NCBI GenBank assembly: GCA_037893245.1
Contig: JBAIAA010000896.1
Location: 434,001-498,000 of the forward strand
DNA length: 64,000 nt
Direction: 5' to 3'
From: Crossaster papposus
Lineage: Eukaryota; Echinodermata; Asteroidea; Velatida; Solasteridae
Shown here piece by piece: positions 11,624 to 23,300 of this stretch; within the stretch, counting starts at the first letter, position 1; each line of letters opens with the position of its first letter. Both the position numbers and the translations under genes were made by a program. The notes beneath the pieces were generated by a model that worked only from the letters and a program-made list of their open reading frames with translations, searched no databases and was not told the origin of the DNA.

Positions 11624-12316
11624 TGTTGTATAAACAGTATTTTGGACTGATATTGTCCCACGAACTTAGAATATGTAACATAAATTGTATTCATCTTCAA
11701 TCCTCCAGCACAATTATCCATTCATCTTCAATCTTCCAACCCAATTATCCATTTGTTTTCTTGAATGTGTTTCCAGTGACACTGACAGTCCCCAATGCTT
11801 TAATCGTCCATAATCGCTGCGATGGGTTTAGTCGGTGCTGATTTAAAAAAAAGTACGGTAGGTATTGATCTGAACAGAATGCAGTGGTCATTTATGAATA
11901 GCTCAATATAAACAATGCTCGGTACATCTCACTAACTCAACACAATGCATCTTCTAAAATCAATCAACACGTTTTTGCCAGCCCTCAAAAATCATAAAGA
12001 AAATGCCTAAAAGATTCAGGATGAATTTACGAAGGTTAGGTTAAGGAAGTAAGTATTCTACTATGGATTAGAAATTAGCCTTCAGCATAGCAGTGATAGA
12101 ACAAAACTGAGTATACACCATTTGCAAACAAAACTATTAAATTAGTATGAAATATCTTATTTGGCGGCTGGCAGTATAATAATGTTATACTCAGGACTGT
12201 ATGTGCCATGGGGTATATCCCTCTTTTGTCTCTATATCATAAATGCACTCCATATTATTGTTACATAAGACATCCCCTCTGATGAGTTACACAAATCAGA
12301 CTTGGATCAAAGGTCA
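11624..12316. other. Intergenic, no gene seen
   Basis: No gene, RNA or repeat boundary was recognised before the minisatellite starts. Confidence 0.35.
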
Positions 12317-13557
12317 TTATCCATTGCGGTGGTTGAAGAGGTGGCTCAAAGTACATGTACTTATGCTTAGATGAAAGGTGATTAGTAGCCTGTGGTATCA
12401 TAGTGATACAAGAGACGAGTCACACAAATCAGACTTGGGTGACAGGTGATTAGTAGCCTCTGTCGTTGCAGTGGTAGAAGAGGTGGCTCACAGTAGTTGG
12501 GCTTGGATGACAAGTGAGTAGTAGCCTCTACCATTGCAATGGTAGAAGATGTGGCTCACAATAGTCAGGCTTGGATGACAAGTGATTAATAGCCTCTACC
12601 ATTGCAGTAGTAGAAGAGGTGGCTCACAGTACTCAGGCTTGGAAGACAAGTGATTAATAGCCTCTGCCATTGCGGAGGTAGAAGAGGTGGCTCACAGTAC
12701 TCAGGCTTGGATGACAAGTGATTAGTACCCTCGGCCATTGCAGTGGTGGAAGAGGTGGCTTACAGTAGTCGGGCTTTGATGACAGGTGATTATTAGCCTC
12801 TGCCATTGCAGTGGTAGAAGAGGTGGCTGACAGTAGTTGGGCTTGGATGACAAACGATTATTAGCCTCTGCCATTGCAGTGGTAGAAGAGGTGGCTCACA
12901 GTAGTCAGGCTTGGATGACAGGTGATTATTAGCCTCTGCCATTGCAGTAGTAGAGGTGGCTCACAGTACTCGGGCTTAAATGACAAGTGATTAGTAGCCT
13001 CTGCCATTTCAATAATAATAATAATGTTAGTTCTTATATAGCGCGTTAGACTCCCACAATGTGGGTGTATCAAAGCGCTTTACATTATTATCCCGGTCAT
13101 TGGGCCCATGAAACATTCCAAATACCATCTCAGCTCGATGCTGCTATTTTGGCGCAAAGCAGCTAAATTCAACCACACTAACAATCTCTGCCCTCACAGG
13201 TATCCATTTTACTCATAGGTGGAGGGAAGCAATAAGTGACAAAGTGCCTTGCCCAAGGGCACACGAACCATAGTCCCAGGCCGGACTCGAACCCCCAACC
13301 TGTAGCTTTACCTACAGATTACAAATTCAATGCTCCATACCACGAGGCCACGGCACTCCACTCCATTTCAGTGGTAGAAGAGGCGGCTCACAATAGTCAG
13401 GCTTGGAAGACAAGTGATTAATAGCCTCTGCCATTGCAGTGGTAGAAGAGGTGGCTCACAGTACTCGGGCTTGGATGACAGGTGATTAGTAGCCTCTACC
13501 ATTGCAGTGGTAGAGATGCGGCTCACAGTAGTCAGGCTTAGATGAATAGTAGCCAGT
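12317..13557. repeat. ~68-bp minisatellite, interrupted by a SINE
   Basis: About twelve units of the type CATTGCAGTGGTAGAAGAGG, TGGCTCACAGTAGTCAGGCT, TGGATGACAGGTGATTAGTA, GCCTCTGC. The first two are degenerate. The array is split at 13011 by a SINE and resumes at 13371 in the same register, so the SINE came later. Confidence 0.9.
13012..13362 (-). mobile_element. tRNA-derived SINE with L2/CR1-like 3' tail
   Basis: On the minus strand the element opens with a tRNA-like head carrying a Pol III A box (TGGCCTCGTGGT) and B box (GGTTCGAGTCC). It ends with AATGTAAAGCGCTTTGA, GCGCTATATAAGAACTAA and an (ATT)n tail. That 3' end resembles the 3' end of the L2 LINE at 53120-53186 (ATGTAAAGCGCCCTGAGAT, GCGCTCTATAAGAATTGAA, ATTATTATT). 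This fits mobilisation by an L2-type partner. An 8-bp target duplication CCATTTCA flanks it at 13004-13011 and 13363-13370. Length is 351 bp. Confidence 0.88.
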
Positions 13558-14027
13558 ATTGTGACTTGATATTTTCTGAAGAAAATTTTTCTGAATAAAA
13601 CAAAATGAAAGTAAATAAATATATATAAAACAATATTTCTAATAGCAAAGGTTCTTTGCACACAGAGTTACAACGAATAAGTTACACAAGTGTTTTCAGT
13701 TTGTGCATATTTACATAAAATAAGACATGTTTAACAGTATGTTTTTGTTAAATACACCGAGGAACTCTGCTTGCATACATGTAAACCTGATTGTCTCAAA
13801 ACATCAATTGAAAATCATATTCTCTGCATCAGTCAACATTAGAAATGTGTTCAATGTCATAAAAACGGTGTCAAATTGTATACAATTCTGGAAATCAGGA
13901 CACATTGTCTTATATCTCCTTCAATGACTACTCTCTGTATGTAAAGCAAAGTACCTTCTTTGTACCTGATGAGTGTGAAGTCATTAATTGCTCTACGATG
14001 CTCTACAGTTATTGTGAGTGATGGTCA
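13558..14027. other. Spacer between minisatellites, no gene seen
   Basis: AT-rich sequence. Only short ORFs without motifs are present. Confidence 0.35.
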
Positions 14028-15137
14028 TCATCCAGTGATGACCAGGAGGATCGGTGAAATGTCGCACACAGCTGTCGATGTGACGACGATGGTCCACAGA
14101 TATATTGAGTGATGGTCATCATCCAGTGATGACCGAAGGACAGATGAAATTTCACACACAGCTGTCAATGTGACGACAATGGTCCACAGTTATATTGAGT
14201 GATGGTCATCATCTAGTGATTACCAGGAGGAGAGATGAAATGTCACATACAGCTGTGGATGTGAAGACAATGATCCACAGTTGTAGTGAGTGATGGTCAT
14301 CATCCAGTGATGACCAGGAGAACAGATGAAATGTCACACACAGCTGTCGATGTGACGACGATGGTCCACAGTTATATTGAGTGATGGTCATCATCTAGTG
14401 ATTACCAGGAGGAGAGATGAAATGTCACACACAGCTGTGAATGTGAAGACAATGATCCACAGTTGTAGTGAGTGGTGGTCATCATCCAGTGATGACCAGG
14501 AGAACAGATGAAATGTCACACACAGCTGTCGATGTGACGACGATGGTCCACAGTTATAGTGAGTGACGGTCATCAGATGACCAGTGATGACCAGGAGGAC
14601 AGATGAAATGTCACACTCAGCTGTGGATGTGAAGACAATGATCCACAGTTATAGTGAGTGGTGGTCATCATCCAGTGATGACCAGGAAGACAGATGAAAT
14701 GTCACAATCAGCTGTGGATGTGAAGACAATGATCCACAGTTGTAGTGAGTGGTGGTCATCATCCAGTGATGACCAGGAAGACAGATGAAATGTCACACTC
14801 AGCTGTGGATGTGAAGACAATGATCCACAGTTATAGTGAGTGGTGGTCATCATCCAGTGATGACCAGGAAGACAGATGAAATGTCACAATCAGCTGTGGA
14901 TGTGAGGACAATGATCCACAGTTGTAGTGAGTGGTGGTCATCATCCAGTGATGACCAGAGCAGATGCAATGTCACACACAGCTGTCGATGTGAAGACGAT
15001 AGTCCACAGTTATAGTGAGTGATGGTCATCATCTAGTGATGACCAGGAGGACCGGTGAAATGTCACACACAGCTGTGGATGTGAAGACGATGCTCCACAG
15101 TTATAGTGAGTGATTGTCATCATCCAGTGATAACCAG
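14028..15137. repeat. ~91-bp minisatellite, about twelve units
   Basis: Units read TTATAGTGAGTGATGGTCAT, CATCCAGTGATGACCAGGAG, GACAGATGAAATGTCACACA, CAGCTGTCGATGTGACGACG, ATGGTCCACAG. Many pairs of units alternate in a two-unit higher-order pattern (CGATGTGACGACG against GGATGTGAAGACA). Open reading frames across it are artefacts of the period. It ends about 400 bp from the Helentron coding stop. Confidence 0.9.
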
Positions 15138-15555
15138 AAGTTAAAAATGTACCGTACTGTTGACCATATTGTTTATCCGCCTAGTTAACTGTTTATCGTT
15201 ATTGCCATACTGTTTATGGTTAACTATCCTGATCGACCATACTATGTTTACCACTGTTTTTATTCTTAGTAATACCATACTATTTCCTCATTCTTGTTAT
15301 TCATTGCTCTTGATTATTACGCTACATAGTCTTTGCAACATTTTTTTAAGCATTTTTGTTTTTACCATGTACAATTTTTAATTTGTTTTATGATAATAAT
15401 TCCTTCATTTTTTAATATTGTTATTTTTTTTTTTTTCAGATGTAATTTTATAACTAAAATGTTTCTATTGTCGAGTATATTCGAATTCACAATGGATGTT
15501 ATTAAATGATCTCAAAAAAATAAGAGATTTTAAAAAAATGTAAGGATTCATAAAA
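15138..15555 (-). other. 3' untranslated region / 3' end zone of Helentron B
   Basis: AT-rich sequence downstream of the endonuclease stop. A weak hairpin (ATCTC...GAGAT at 15509-15528) and T-rich tracts near 15427-15440 are the only structures seen. A Helentron 3' terminus should lie here or in the adjoining minisatellite, but the exact end could not be fixed. Confidence 0.35.
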
Positions 15556-16518
15556 CTACAACCGAATGACAACTGCTTCGTGGTAGCTATAGTAAGTTGG
15601 AATAATTTGAACATGAATATCATCTATATTTCTTACATAAACATGGTCAAGTAAAGTATCTTTTTCAGTTGTTGCACGACTTAAACACTGCTTATAGCCA
15701 TGATCATCCATCAATTTATTTACATTCGATTCTTTTGTCATTATATCTTCATTAAAATCACCCATAACAATGCACGTGTTTGAAACCTTGTGTATCTCGT
15801 TCAACAACTCTTCAAGAATCTTTACAAATGTCCTTAATGTATATGATGGGGGTCGATAAACAATTACAACAACTGATGACTCGTTTGGAATTGCATGTAA
15901 CTGAAGTGCGATATATTCAAGATTGTTGATTGGCAAATTAATTCTACTAAACACTTTGTTCTTTTTACCGCACACAGCTACACCTCCACGACTCTGTTCG
16001 TTTAACATACATGTCACATGACTGGAGTTATCATAAGACATGCTTCTTGGTTGATGATACCATGTGTAATCACTCATATCCATATTACAATCAAAGCCTT
16101 TGTCAGTCCATGTTTCTGTCAGGCAAATAAAATCACAAGACATCATTTCATCATTAGCTTTCAAATCCATTACATGTGCTTGAAGTCCTTGAATATTATG
16201 CATAGCAATGCTTGTACTATAACATTTATCATCCTTGATTTCATTTGTATCACTATACGATGCCATTTTACTCATTGCCTCAGCTACTGCCACATTACAA
16301 TAAATATATTTCTCATCAAACCCTTCTATCACAAGACCATTCAATGAAACAACTCTACTCAAACTAACATATGCTTGTCCTGCTGAAAATGTACGAGTCA
16401 GACACACCACTGCCTTTTCTAAACTCATGTCTTGCACTTTGTGAGCTGTACATGCCCAAGCTAACTTCAGAGGAAACTGGTGTCTTACACACTGTTTATT
16501 CACATTTTCTTCTACCAT
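15556..16518 (-). CDS. Helentron polyprotein C-terminal part: helicase end plus AP-type endonuclease
   Basis: Residues about 17-60 are the end of the PIF1-family helicase: LAWACTAHKVQ, then motif VI as GQAYVSLSRV. Residues about 95-320 form an exonuclease-endonuclease-phosphatase domain like those of LINEs, with IQGLQAHV at the start, CLTETW, RGGVAV, VIVYRPPS, MGDFNED, DTLLDHVYV and a final SYHEAVV in place of the usual SDH. The start Met is only the first ATG after the frameshift; in the ancestral element this is continuous with the ORF that ends at 16520. The shift is one base near 16525-16545, in a run reading GATAATAACAGATAC on the coding strand. The endonuclease is a hallmark of Helentrons and probably nicks target or element DNA. 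The stop at 15556 looks genuine because the domain is complete. Confidence 0.88.
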   Translation of the reverse strand: MVEENVNKQCVRHQFPLKLAWACTAHKVQDMSLEKAVVCLTRTFSAGQAYVSLSRVVSLNGLVIEGFDEKYIYCNVAVAEAMSKMASYSDTNEIKDDKCYSTSIAMHNIQGLQAHVMDLKANDEMMSCDFICLTETWTDKGFDCNMDMSDYTWYHQPRSMSYDNSSHVTCMLNEQSRGGVAVCGKKNKVFSRINLPINNLEYIALQLHAIPNESSVVVIVYRPPSYTLRTFVKILEELLNEIHKVSNTCIVMGDFNEDIMTKESNVNKLMDDHGYKQCLSRATTEKDTLLDHVYVRNIDDIHVQIIPTYYSYHEAVVIRL

Positions 16519-16519
16519 T

Positions 16520-19500
16520 TCAATAGTGACAGTATCTGTTATTATCAGAGGACTGCTTTTTTACTTTGGAACCAATCCTCTCATTGTCAAATTTAACTTT
16601 GATATACTTAGGTGACTGAGCATCATTAGGTAACATAACAATGTCAATTACAGTCCCAAAGACGCCATTTACAAGTCCATCAGAAACGTCAAGATTCCTT
16701 GTAAGCATGACTCTAGCACCAACACAAAGCCACAGAAAATCAGGTAAATTTGTGTTCGAGGATTTCTTCACTGATTTCTTTATTGGTATCATTTTCCCAC
16801 TTTTTGCATCTCTCTGGAAATCTTTAGCAAGAACACAAGTTTGTACACAACCTGAACATTTAGCGAAAAGAGTCTGTCTGTTGTACTCATCCACCTCCTT
16901 ATTGCATGGATAAATATGCACAGCATCAGTCCAGTCTTCTCCAGTTTCACGTGATTGTAACAGTCTCTTATCATCAGTTTGTAAACTGTCCTTTTTCTTT
17001 CTTATTCGTAATCTATTCAGCACTTCTGCAAACTTTGCATCATCCTTTTGTCTCATTATCTCAGTCAGTTCTACTTTTGCAAAGTTATCATTCCACAAGT
17101 CAGTTGTAACATTAGTCTGGTACAAAGATTTTCCTTTTACTGGAGGTAACTGATAAAAATCACCAACCGCCAATATGCTGACATTTCCAAAGGGACTATG
17201 ATCCCGTGATTGTTTAACCTGTCGCAGACGACCATGAATGTAGCACAAGAGTTTATGGCTCACCATTGAAATTTCATCAACAATTAGAATTTGTAGTTGT
17301 CTTAGTTTATGTCGCAGTGTATTAATCTTTTCTTCACCAAGGGGTTGATATGGCAATTTCACATTTGTTGTTATTGACAAAGCACTGTGAATTGTGGCAC
17401 CATGGATATTATATGCTGCAACACCCGTAGGAGCTGTAAGTAATACCGATACATCATCAGGATTTTCTACTATTCTTCCAAAAAGTCTGGTTGCTTCATA
17501 GTAGATACACTTTATCAAATGACTTTTCCCTGTGCCAGCTCCACCAGTCACAAATACACGAAATGGTTCAGGATTTTTTCCATTTACTTTGTCCAAGCAC
17601 CATTGCCTTACTTTGTAAAACACTTCTTTTTGTTTAGCATTGAGACACCTCAACAAATTCATTGCTTCTTGTTTGGATACATTTAGTCTGTGTGGCTCAA
17701 TAGTACATTTCACACTGTCATCTTTTTTAGATTCCAAATCAGGAATATCAGAATCACTGTCACCGTCTTCCACTTGTTCTTCTCGCTGTCCTGCACATTC
17801 AAGTCTTTCCATTTCAGATTCTGGTGCTATCAATGCCCAAGCATCTTCTTGTGGACCATACTTTTCCAACAATTCCTCTGCTTCATCTACAGCCTGAGCA
17901 CTAGCTTCATACAATGATCGGTTATTTTCCACAATTTTTTTGACAAGTTGTAATACACCACTCAACTTAATAATGCCATTGCTATAAAATTCTTCATAAG
18001 ATTCAAACTGCTGCGGTTTTAACTGAACATCAACACGATATGGAAGATACAATTGCAAGATACTCTGATAGTACTTTTCTGGATATTTTGCTGCTGAAAA
18101 TCTAGGAAATCGTATGACTGCTGGATCAGTTCGACTACGTTTCTGTATGTGTCCTAAACTATTCTTCAATTCAAATATTGGCGAACGACTTGTTTTAGCT
18201 ATGTTAGTGTATAGGACTCTATAATCCGAGCAAAATGTTGCCAAGCACATTTTTTCAAATGTAACAGTATTTGGTCTTGCTAGGTATCTATCAATTCTGC
18301 TGGTCATCCAAATACTATCGTCATCTTCATCACATGTTCTTTGAATAACACTGAGTGGCTTGCTCATTCTAATTGGATTTTCACCGACAAGTATGAATTC
18401 CACTTTTCTTGATCCTTCTTTCAATCTCAGATTACAAACACGATAAACTGATTCTTGTGCCGAGACTTCACGATTATGCAAATACACACAACCTATTTCC
18501 TTCATACTCTGTCTAGCATCCAAGTTTCCTTTCTGTGCTTCAGCCTGAGCATGTGACAACAGTACACTCATTTCACGTTCAGCTTTTGACATGTAGGATA
18601 CCACATAGGCAACACAAGCATAAGCATCACAAATGTACTGAATAACCATGTTTGCATTCCAACATCTTATCAAATGTGGATTGTATAAATTAACCCATAC
18701 ATCTTGTGGTTGTCTCTTATGGACTAAACTTGTTTTGCGACTTAATACATCGTTAGCCTTTTCAAAATCACTTTGCGTGATATTTACACTAGCAAATAAT
18801 TCATTGGTTGTCATGTGTTCATTCTCGGGTTTCTGTATTGCAGTCCATATTGATTGTAGTAATTCCTTGGCCTTATTTCTTTCACTGCTTTCACCATCAT
18901 TAGTTTCATTCTCATCACTACGTGTAGTTTCATTCTCATCACTACGTGTAGTTTCATTCTCATCATCTGTTGGCAAAGGCTCTGTAATGAACGTTCGTTC
19001 AGATGGAGGTCTTGGGAAATTAAACCTGCACTCAGTACCCTTCTTCTTGCACGATTTGGAATGTTTTTTACTATGTACCTGCACATGACTGATGATTTCA
19101 TTTAACTCTTTGTCTTGTTTCTCTGATGGCAAACTACAACTTATATATTTGTCAATAAATTGTACAACCTTTTTTTTACTGTCATGTTCTAACTTCGGTG
19201 CATTTTCAATCCAGAAAAGACAATGTGTATGTGGAGACCCTCGTTGCTGAAATTCTACTCTGTAAAAATAGTCTTTGACTTTTCCAATCGGTTTTGCTCC
19301 AGACAGTATAACATATCTCAAAAATGTATGGAATCGCTGATCAAACATTCTTGCAGCAGTTACAGGATTACTTTTCAATACTGTACATTTCTCATTCCAG
19401 TCCAAATCTTTGACATCTCTAGAATCACCTTGCTGTCTCAGAATTGTATTGATTACCTCAGGCCATCTCATATCTGCTGCAGAAAATGAACAAAACCATG

Positions 19501-20380
19501 TTGGTATTCCAAGCTGTCTAATCATAGCCAAAACATCCTTCTGTGCTGCTTGCCAATATGGAGGTGTACCACAGATAGGTTTAAGAAATTTATATCCACT
19601 GTCCGATTTCAAAATTTCTTTTAACTGATCTCTGTCATTGATCATGGATGCATTTACTCTGTCACCATTGTACTTTTTATCACACCCTTTTCGCAATGCA
19701 ATAGACACACTAGACATAACTTTCTGAATTTCTGCCAAATACTGAGCATAAAAAATGTATTGAGTACTCTTTGCCAATCTATTATCAACATTCATTAATC
19801 GATTATGCAAATATCTACAAAGTGTCACCCTTACTTCACGATTATCATCAAATATAGGCCGACCTGATGGAAATAATGCTGGAAAGCATTTTGCCTCATT
19901 ACCCTTTTCCATTAACACTCTTATTGGACTATTCCCTTCACATGGAGCCACACTCGTTACATCGTCAAAATATTGATCCAGTATTTCTTGTCCTACATTA
20001 GTTGGCTGCAGACAACTGTCTAATGCCATGCCTCGTAAACGATCATCATCGGTTTCCTCATCAGTATCACTTTCATCATTGACTTCTTTTTCATCATTTC
20101 TAGACTTATCCATTTCATCATTATTTTTATCACACAATGGAGTGTCCCAATCAGGATTAATTTTAATCTCACTGAACCACTTATTGTTATGTTGAAGATA
20201 ATGTAAAGCATCCTCAACTTTTTGTTTACTTACGAACTGATATTGGTAATATCCTTTATAAGTTAGTTTCCTCTTTAACTTTACACAAATCATCTGATCA
20301 TCACTTGCAGGTCTTGGTAGTGCTTTCACTGTCTCTGTTATATTAGACGGTACACAAATGACCGGCCCAACGTAAACCAA
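16520..20380 (-). CDS. Helentron Rep-helicase core (HUH Rep and PIF1 helicase)
   Basis: The 1286-residue ORF starts inside the Helitron-like N domain (PVICVPSN, LKRKLTYKGYYQYQFV). The HUH nuclease motif is GSPHTHCLFW, with metal-binding His384 and His386. The two candidate catalytic tyrosines are Tyr592 and Tyr596 in AYVVSYMSKAE. An acidic insert contains three DENETTRS-type repeats (about residues 473-495). The superfamily 1 PIF1 helicase follows: Walker A GGAGTGKS at 946-953, TAPTGVAA, Walker B VDEIS at 1034-1038, and GDFYQLPPVKG. Motif VI falls after the frameshift in the next ORF. It would nick, unwind and transfer a single strand during rolling-circle transposition. The true start is not at this Met: the ORF is fused in frame terms to the one ending at 20343, with a one-base shift near 20380. 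All catalytic motifs are intact, so decay is recent or the two shifts are assembly errors. Confidence 0.93.
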   Translation of the reverse strand: MVYVGPVICVPSNITETVKALPRPASDDQMICVKLKRKLTYKGYYQYQFVSKQKVEDALHYLQHNNKWFSEIKINPDWDTPLCDKNNDEMDKSRNDEKEVNDESDTDEETDDDRLRGMALDSCLQPTNVGQEILDQYFDDVTSVAPCEGNSPIRVLMEKGNEAKCFPALFPSGRPIFDDNREVRVTLCRYLHNRLMNVDNRLAKSTQYIFYAQYLAEIQKVMSSVSIALRKGCDKKYNGDRVNASMINDRDQLKEILKSDSGYKFLKPICGTPPYWQAAQKDVLAMIRQLGIPTWFCSFSAADMRWPEVINTILRQQGDSRDVKDLDWNEKCTVLKSNPVTAARMFDQRFHTFLRYVILSGAKPIGKVKDYFYRVEFQQRGSPHTHCLFWIENAPKLEHDSKKKVVQFIDKYISCSLPSEKQDKELNEIISHVQVHSKKHSKSCKKKGTECRFNFPRPPSERTFITEPLPTDDENETTRSDENETTRSDENETNDGESSERNKAKELLQSIWTAIQKPENEHMTTNELFASVNITQSDFEKANDVLSRKTSLVHKRQPQDVWVNLYNPHLIRCWNANMVIQYICDAYACVAYVVSYMSKAEREMSVLLSHAQAEAQKGNLDARQSMKEIGCVYLHNREVSAQESVYRVCNLRLKEGSRKVEFILVGENPIRMSKPLSVIQRTCDEDDDSIWMTSRIDRYLARPNTVTFEKMCLATFCSDYRVLYTNIAKTSRSPIFELKNSLGHIQKRSRTDPAVIRFPRFSAAKYPEKYYQSILQLYLPYRVDVQLKPQQFESYEEFYSNGIIKLSGVLQLVKKIVENNRSLYEASAQAVDEAEELLEKYGPQEDAWALIAPESEMERLECAGQREEQVEDGDSDSDIPDLESKKDDSVKCTIEPHRLNVSKQEAMNLLRCLNAKQKEVFYKVRQWCLDKVNGKNPEPFRVFVTGGAGTGKSHLIKCIYYEATRLFGRIVENPDDVSVLLTAPTGVAAYNIHGATIHSALSITTNVKLPYQPLGEEKINTLRHKLRQLQILIVDEISMVSHKLLCYIHGRLRQVKQSRDHSPFGNVSILAVGDFYQLPPVKGKSLYQTNVTTDLWNDNFAKVELTEIMRQKDDAKFAEVLNRLRIRKKKDSLQTDDKRLLQSRETGEDWTDAVHIYPCNKEVDEYNRQTLFAKCSGCVQTCVLAKDFQRDAKSGKMIPIKKSVKKSSNTNLPDFLWLCVGARVMLTRNLDVSDGLVNGVFGTVIDIVMLPNDAQSPKYIKVKFDNERIGSKVKKQSSDNNRYCHY

Positions 20381-23300
20381 ATTGACCTCCCTTAGGCAGA
20401 GGAATAATTTTCATGAACGGAACGTTTATGGATATTAGATGCTCTTCTAGTGTATTTAAACAAGCTGATTCTTCAGGAATGTCTGTCAGATTTAAATTAT
20501 TCACACTTGCTTCAGCGGGCACTTTGTTAACAAGTAATTTCCTATGACACGTATAACATATCCATAAACGTGATCTGCTTGATTCTGCAATCATACACCT
20601 GAATTCACAATGGTCACTGCAAGTATGTAGATATCTATTACTAAAAACACTCTGGTCTTTGTATTTATGCATATTACACTTCACAACTTGCCTTTGAAAC
20701 AACAGTTTACGACAACAAACACACACATACTCAGGTCCTTTAGAGATGCTTTCTCTAAATGCCTTGACAACAAAACTAATTTTAAGTCTTTTCTGTTTCT
20801 CAATCACAGTACGTCTGTATTTCCTCTCTGCCATGTTTTTACGGTATTTAAAATTTGTTTTATATTTCATTTTTCCATACTTTATTAAATTTACCCTGTA
20901 CGATCTGACACATCGATATTTATTTTTAATTTTTGCAATGAGATTATTTCTATATGAAGCATTGCCTTGGTATTTACATTTAGATGCGTCAATTATCGTC
21001 TGTCTATAAGCAGCATCCTCACGATATTTAGTTTTTGACTTGATTATTAACTTCTCCCTATATCCTGCATCATCGTGGTACTTTGTTTTTCCCTTAGCAA
21101 TTAGTTTCTCTCTGTATTTAGGATTATCACAATACTTTGTTTTCCCCTTGGCAATTTGTTTCTCTCTGTATTTAGGATTATCACAATACTTTGTTTTCCC
21201 CTTAGTGATTAGTTTCTCTCTGTATTTAGGATTATCACAATACTTTGTTTTTCCCTTAGCGATTAGTTTCTCTCTGTATTCAGCATTATCACAATACTTT
21301 ATTTTCCCCTTAGAAATTAGTTTCTCTCTGTATTCAAGATTATCCCAATACTTTGTTTTCCCCTTGGCGATTTTCTTTTCTCTGTATTTAGCATTATCGC
21401 AATACTTTATTTTCCCCTTGGCAATAACCTTCTCTCTGTATTCAGCATTATCACAATACTTTGTTTTCCCCTTTTTGATTAGCTTGTCTCTGTATTCAGG
21501 ATTATCACGATAATTTCTTTTCCCACTGTTTATTTTATTTTTTTGGTATTCAGGATTGTTACAATACTTTTCTTTTCGATACTTCAAAATACTATTTCTA
21601 TGTATTCCATACCTTTTTTCAACAGCCTTTAATCGCTCTGTTTTAAAGTCGGTTTCACTACTGTACTTTGTTTTAAACCATTCCTTCTTCTTTTCTGCAT
21701 TCTTTCTGTAGTTTGTTTGGTTATATATTTTTTTCTTTTGCTTTTGCTCATCACACCTATTTTGTTCCCTTTTCAACTTCTCATCTAAATTATTTAAATT
21801 ACTCGACCTACACGTGGTTTGATCATCAGATTTGTTTGTACATTTATGCATTTCTTTCCTTTCTATTTTTACTTTATTCACCTTCTGTTTATACACTTCC
21901 TTATTTTTCTCTCTCTTTTGTTGTTGTTGTAATTTTTTATTTGCTCGTTTACGCCGTTTACACTTCAAATTATTTGTGGATTTACTGTCACTTCTATCTT
22001 CTCCAAATTTTAATTCGGCATCTTTGTTGCTTGGAAATACATTACATTGTCTATTATCTGCTTGTCTATTTGCTTTATGAACGGACAACACAACATCATA
22101 GTGAATCCTTTGCCTATGATACAAATAAACTCCCTCATCTGATGTTACAGCCTCTCTGTCAAAGGTACTTGCTGAGAAAACATACCACTTGCTGTCATGT
22201 TCATATGTATATATATCAGTACACAGCATGTGAGCCATTGCCATGATTTCAACCTCGGTAGCCCATATTCCACACTCAAACATTTTTTGCCTCGTGACAT
22301 ATTCTTCAACATTTACATAGCCTTGTCGGAGAAAACCATTACATTTATTTGCATTTTTCAACAGATGATTAACAGTAGCCATTCTTAATTGTGTATAGTT
22401 ATCTTCAGTTCCTGATACAGCATATGATATTGCCCTGAAAAAACAGTTGCCATCTCCTTTAATTCTCTTCACTGAATTAGGTCGACCCATCGCTTCACAA
22501 TTACCTGAAATTTCATTGCAATCCAGTGACACATGGCCCATTCTATGTTGTCTACACAGTCCATCCTTACTATCATATGTCAACGGAACAAACTTAAAGC
22601 CCTGCATTTGCGTCACCCTCTCGATTTCCACGTCACTGCCTTCATCTGATTCATTATTGCAACTCGTTCCATGCAAACTGCCTTTGTCCTCTTCCTTCAT
22701 ATTATTTGTCATATCACTATGTGTACTTGACAAGCCACTATGAGATCCAAGCTCAACTCCAGAACTAATACCGACTCTACCTATGTCTTCACTACGATCA
22801 CTGCTCCCTAATAACAAATGTCCAGTCTCTTGTGTAGTACCATTAGCATACCGCCTTACCTCATCATCTAACCACACAGATGTACCTGTAATTTCAAATT
22901 GCTCATTGTTAGATAAATTCATAGATCTTGCCAAATCAGTACAGTACCTGTGCACATCTTGCCATGTAGCTACACGTTTCAGTAAACTCTGACCTTCAGC
23001 AACTTGATAACCTCGTTTATCCCTGGAGTGTGAATCAAAAATATAATACATGCCATCTTGAGCTATTACAGCAAATGTATTTCCATGGAAAGTTATGAAA
23101 CATGCATAATTCTGCTGCAGAGTCTGTTCCAAAGCACGATTCATTGGCATCATGTCAAATTCCGGTAAATTGAATTCTTCTCCGAATGCACCACAAACAG
23201 AATCATTAAATTTCATACTGAAATGATGATTCAGCAGATCCAACTCATTTGGCAATTCTGTCACCAACAAGTAGTCATGATTAACTGTAGAGCTCCGAGA

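Noticed and set aside
14209..15032. Four ~60-residue minus-strand ORFs in the 91-bp array
   Set aside because: Periodic artefacts of the minisatellite; each restarts at the same unit position.
12317..15137. Regularly spaced repeats that could suggest a CRISPR array
   Set aside because: Units are contiguous with no unique spacers, and the context is eukaryotic.
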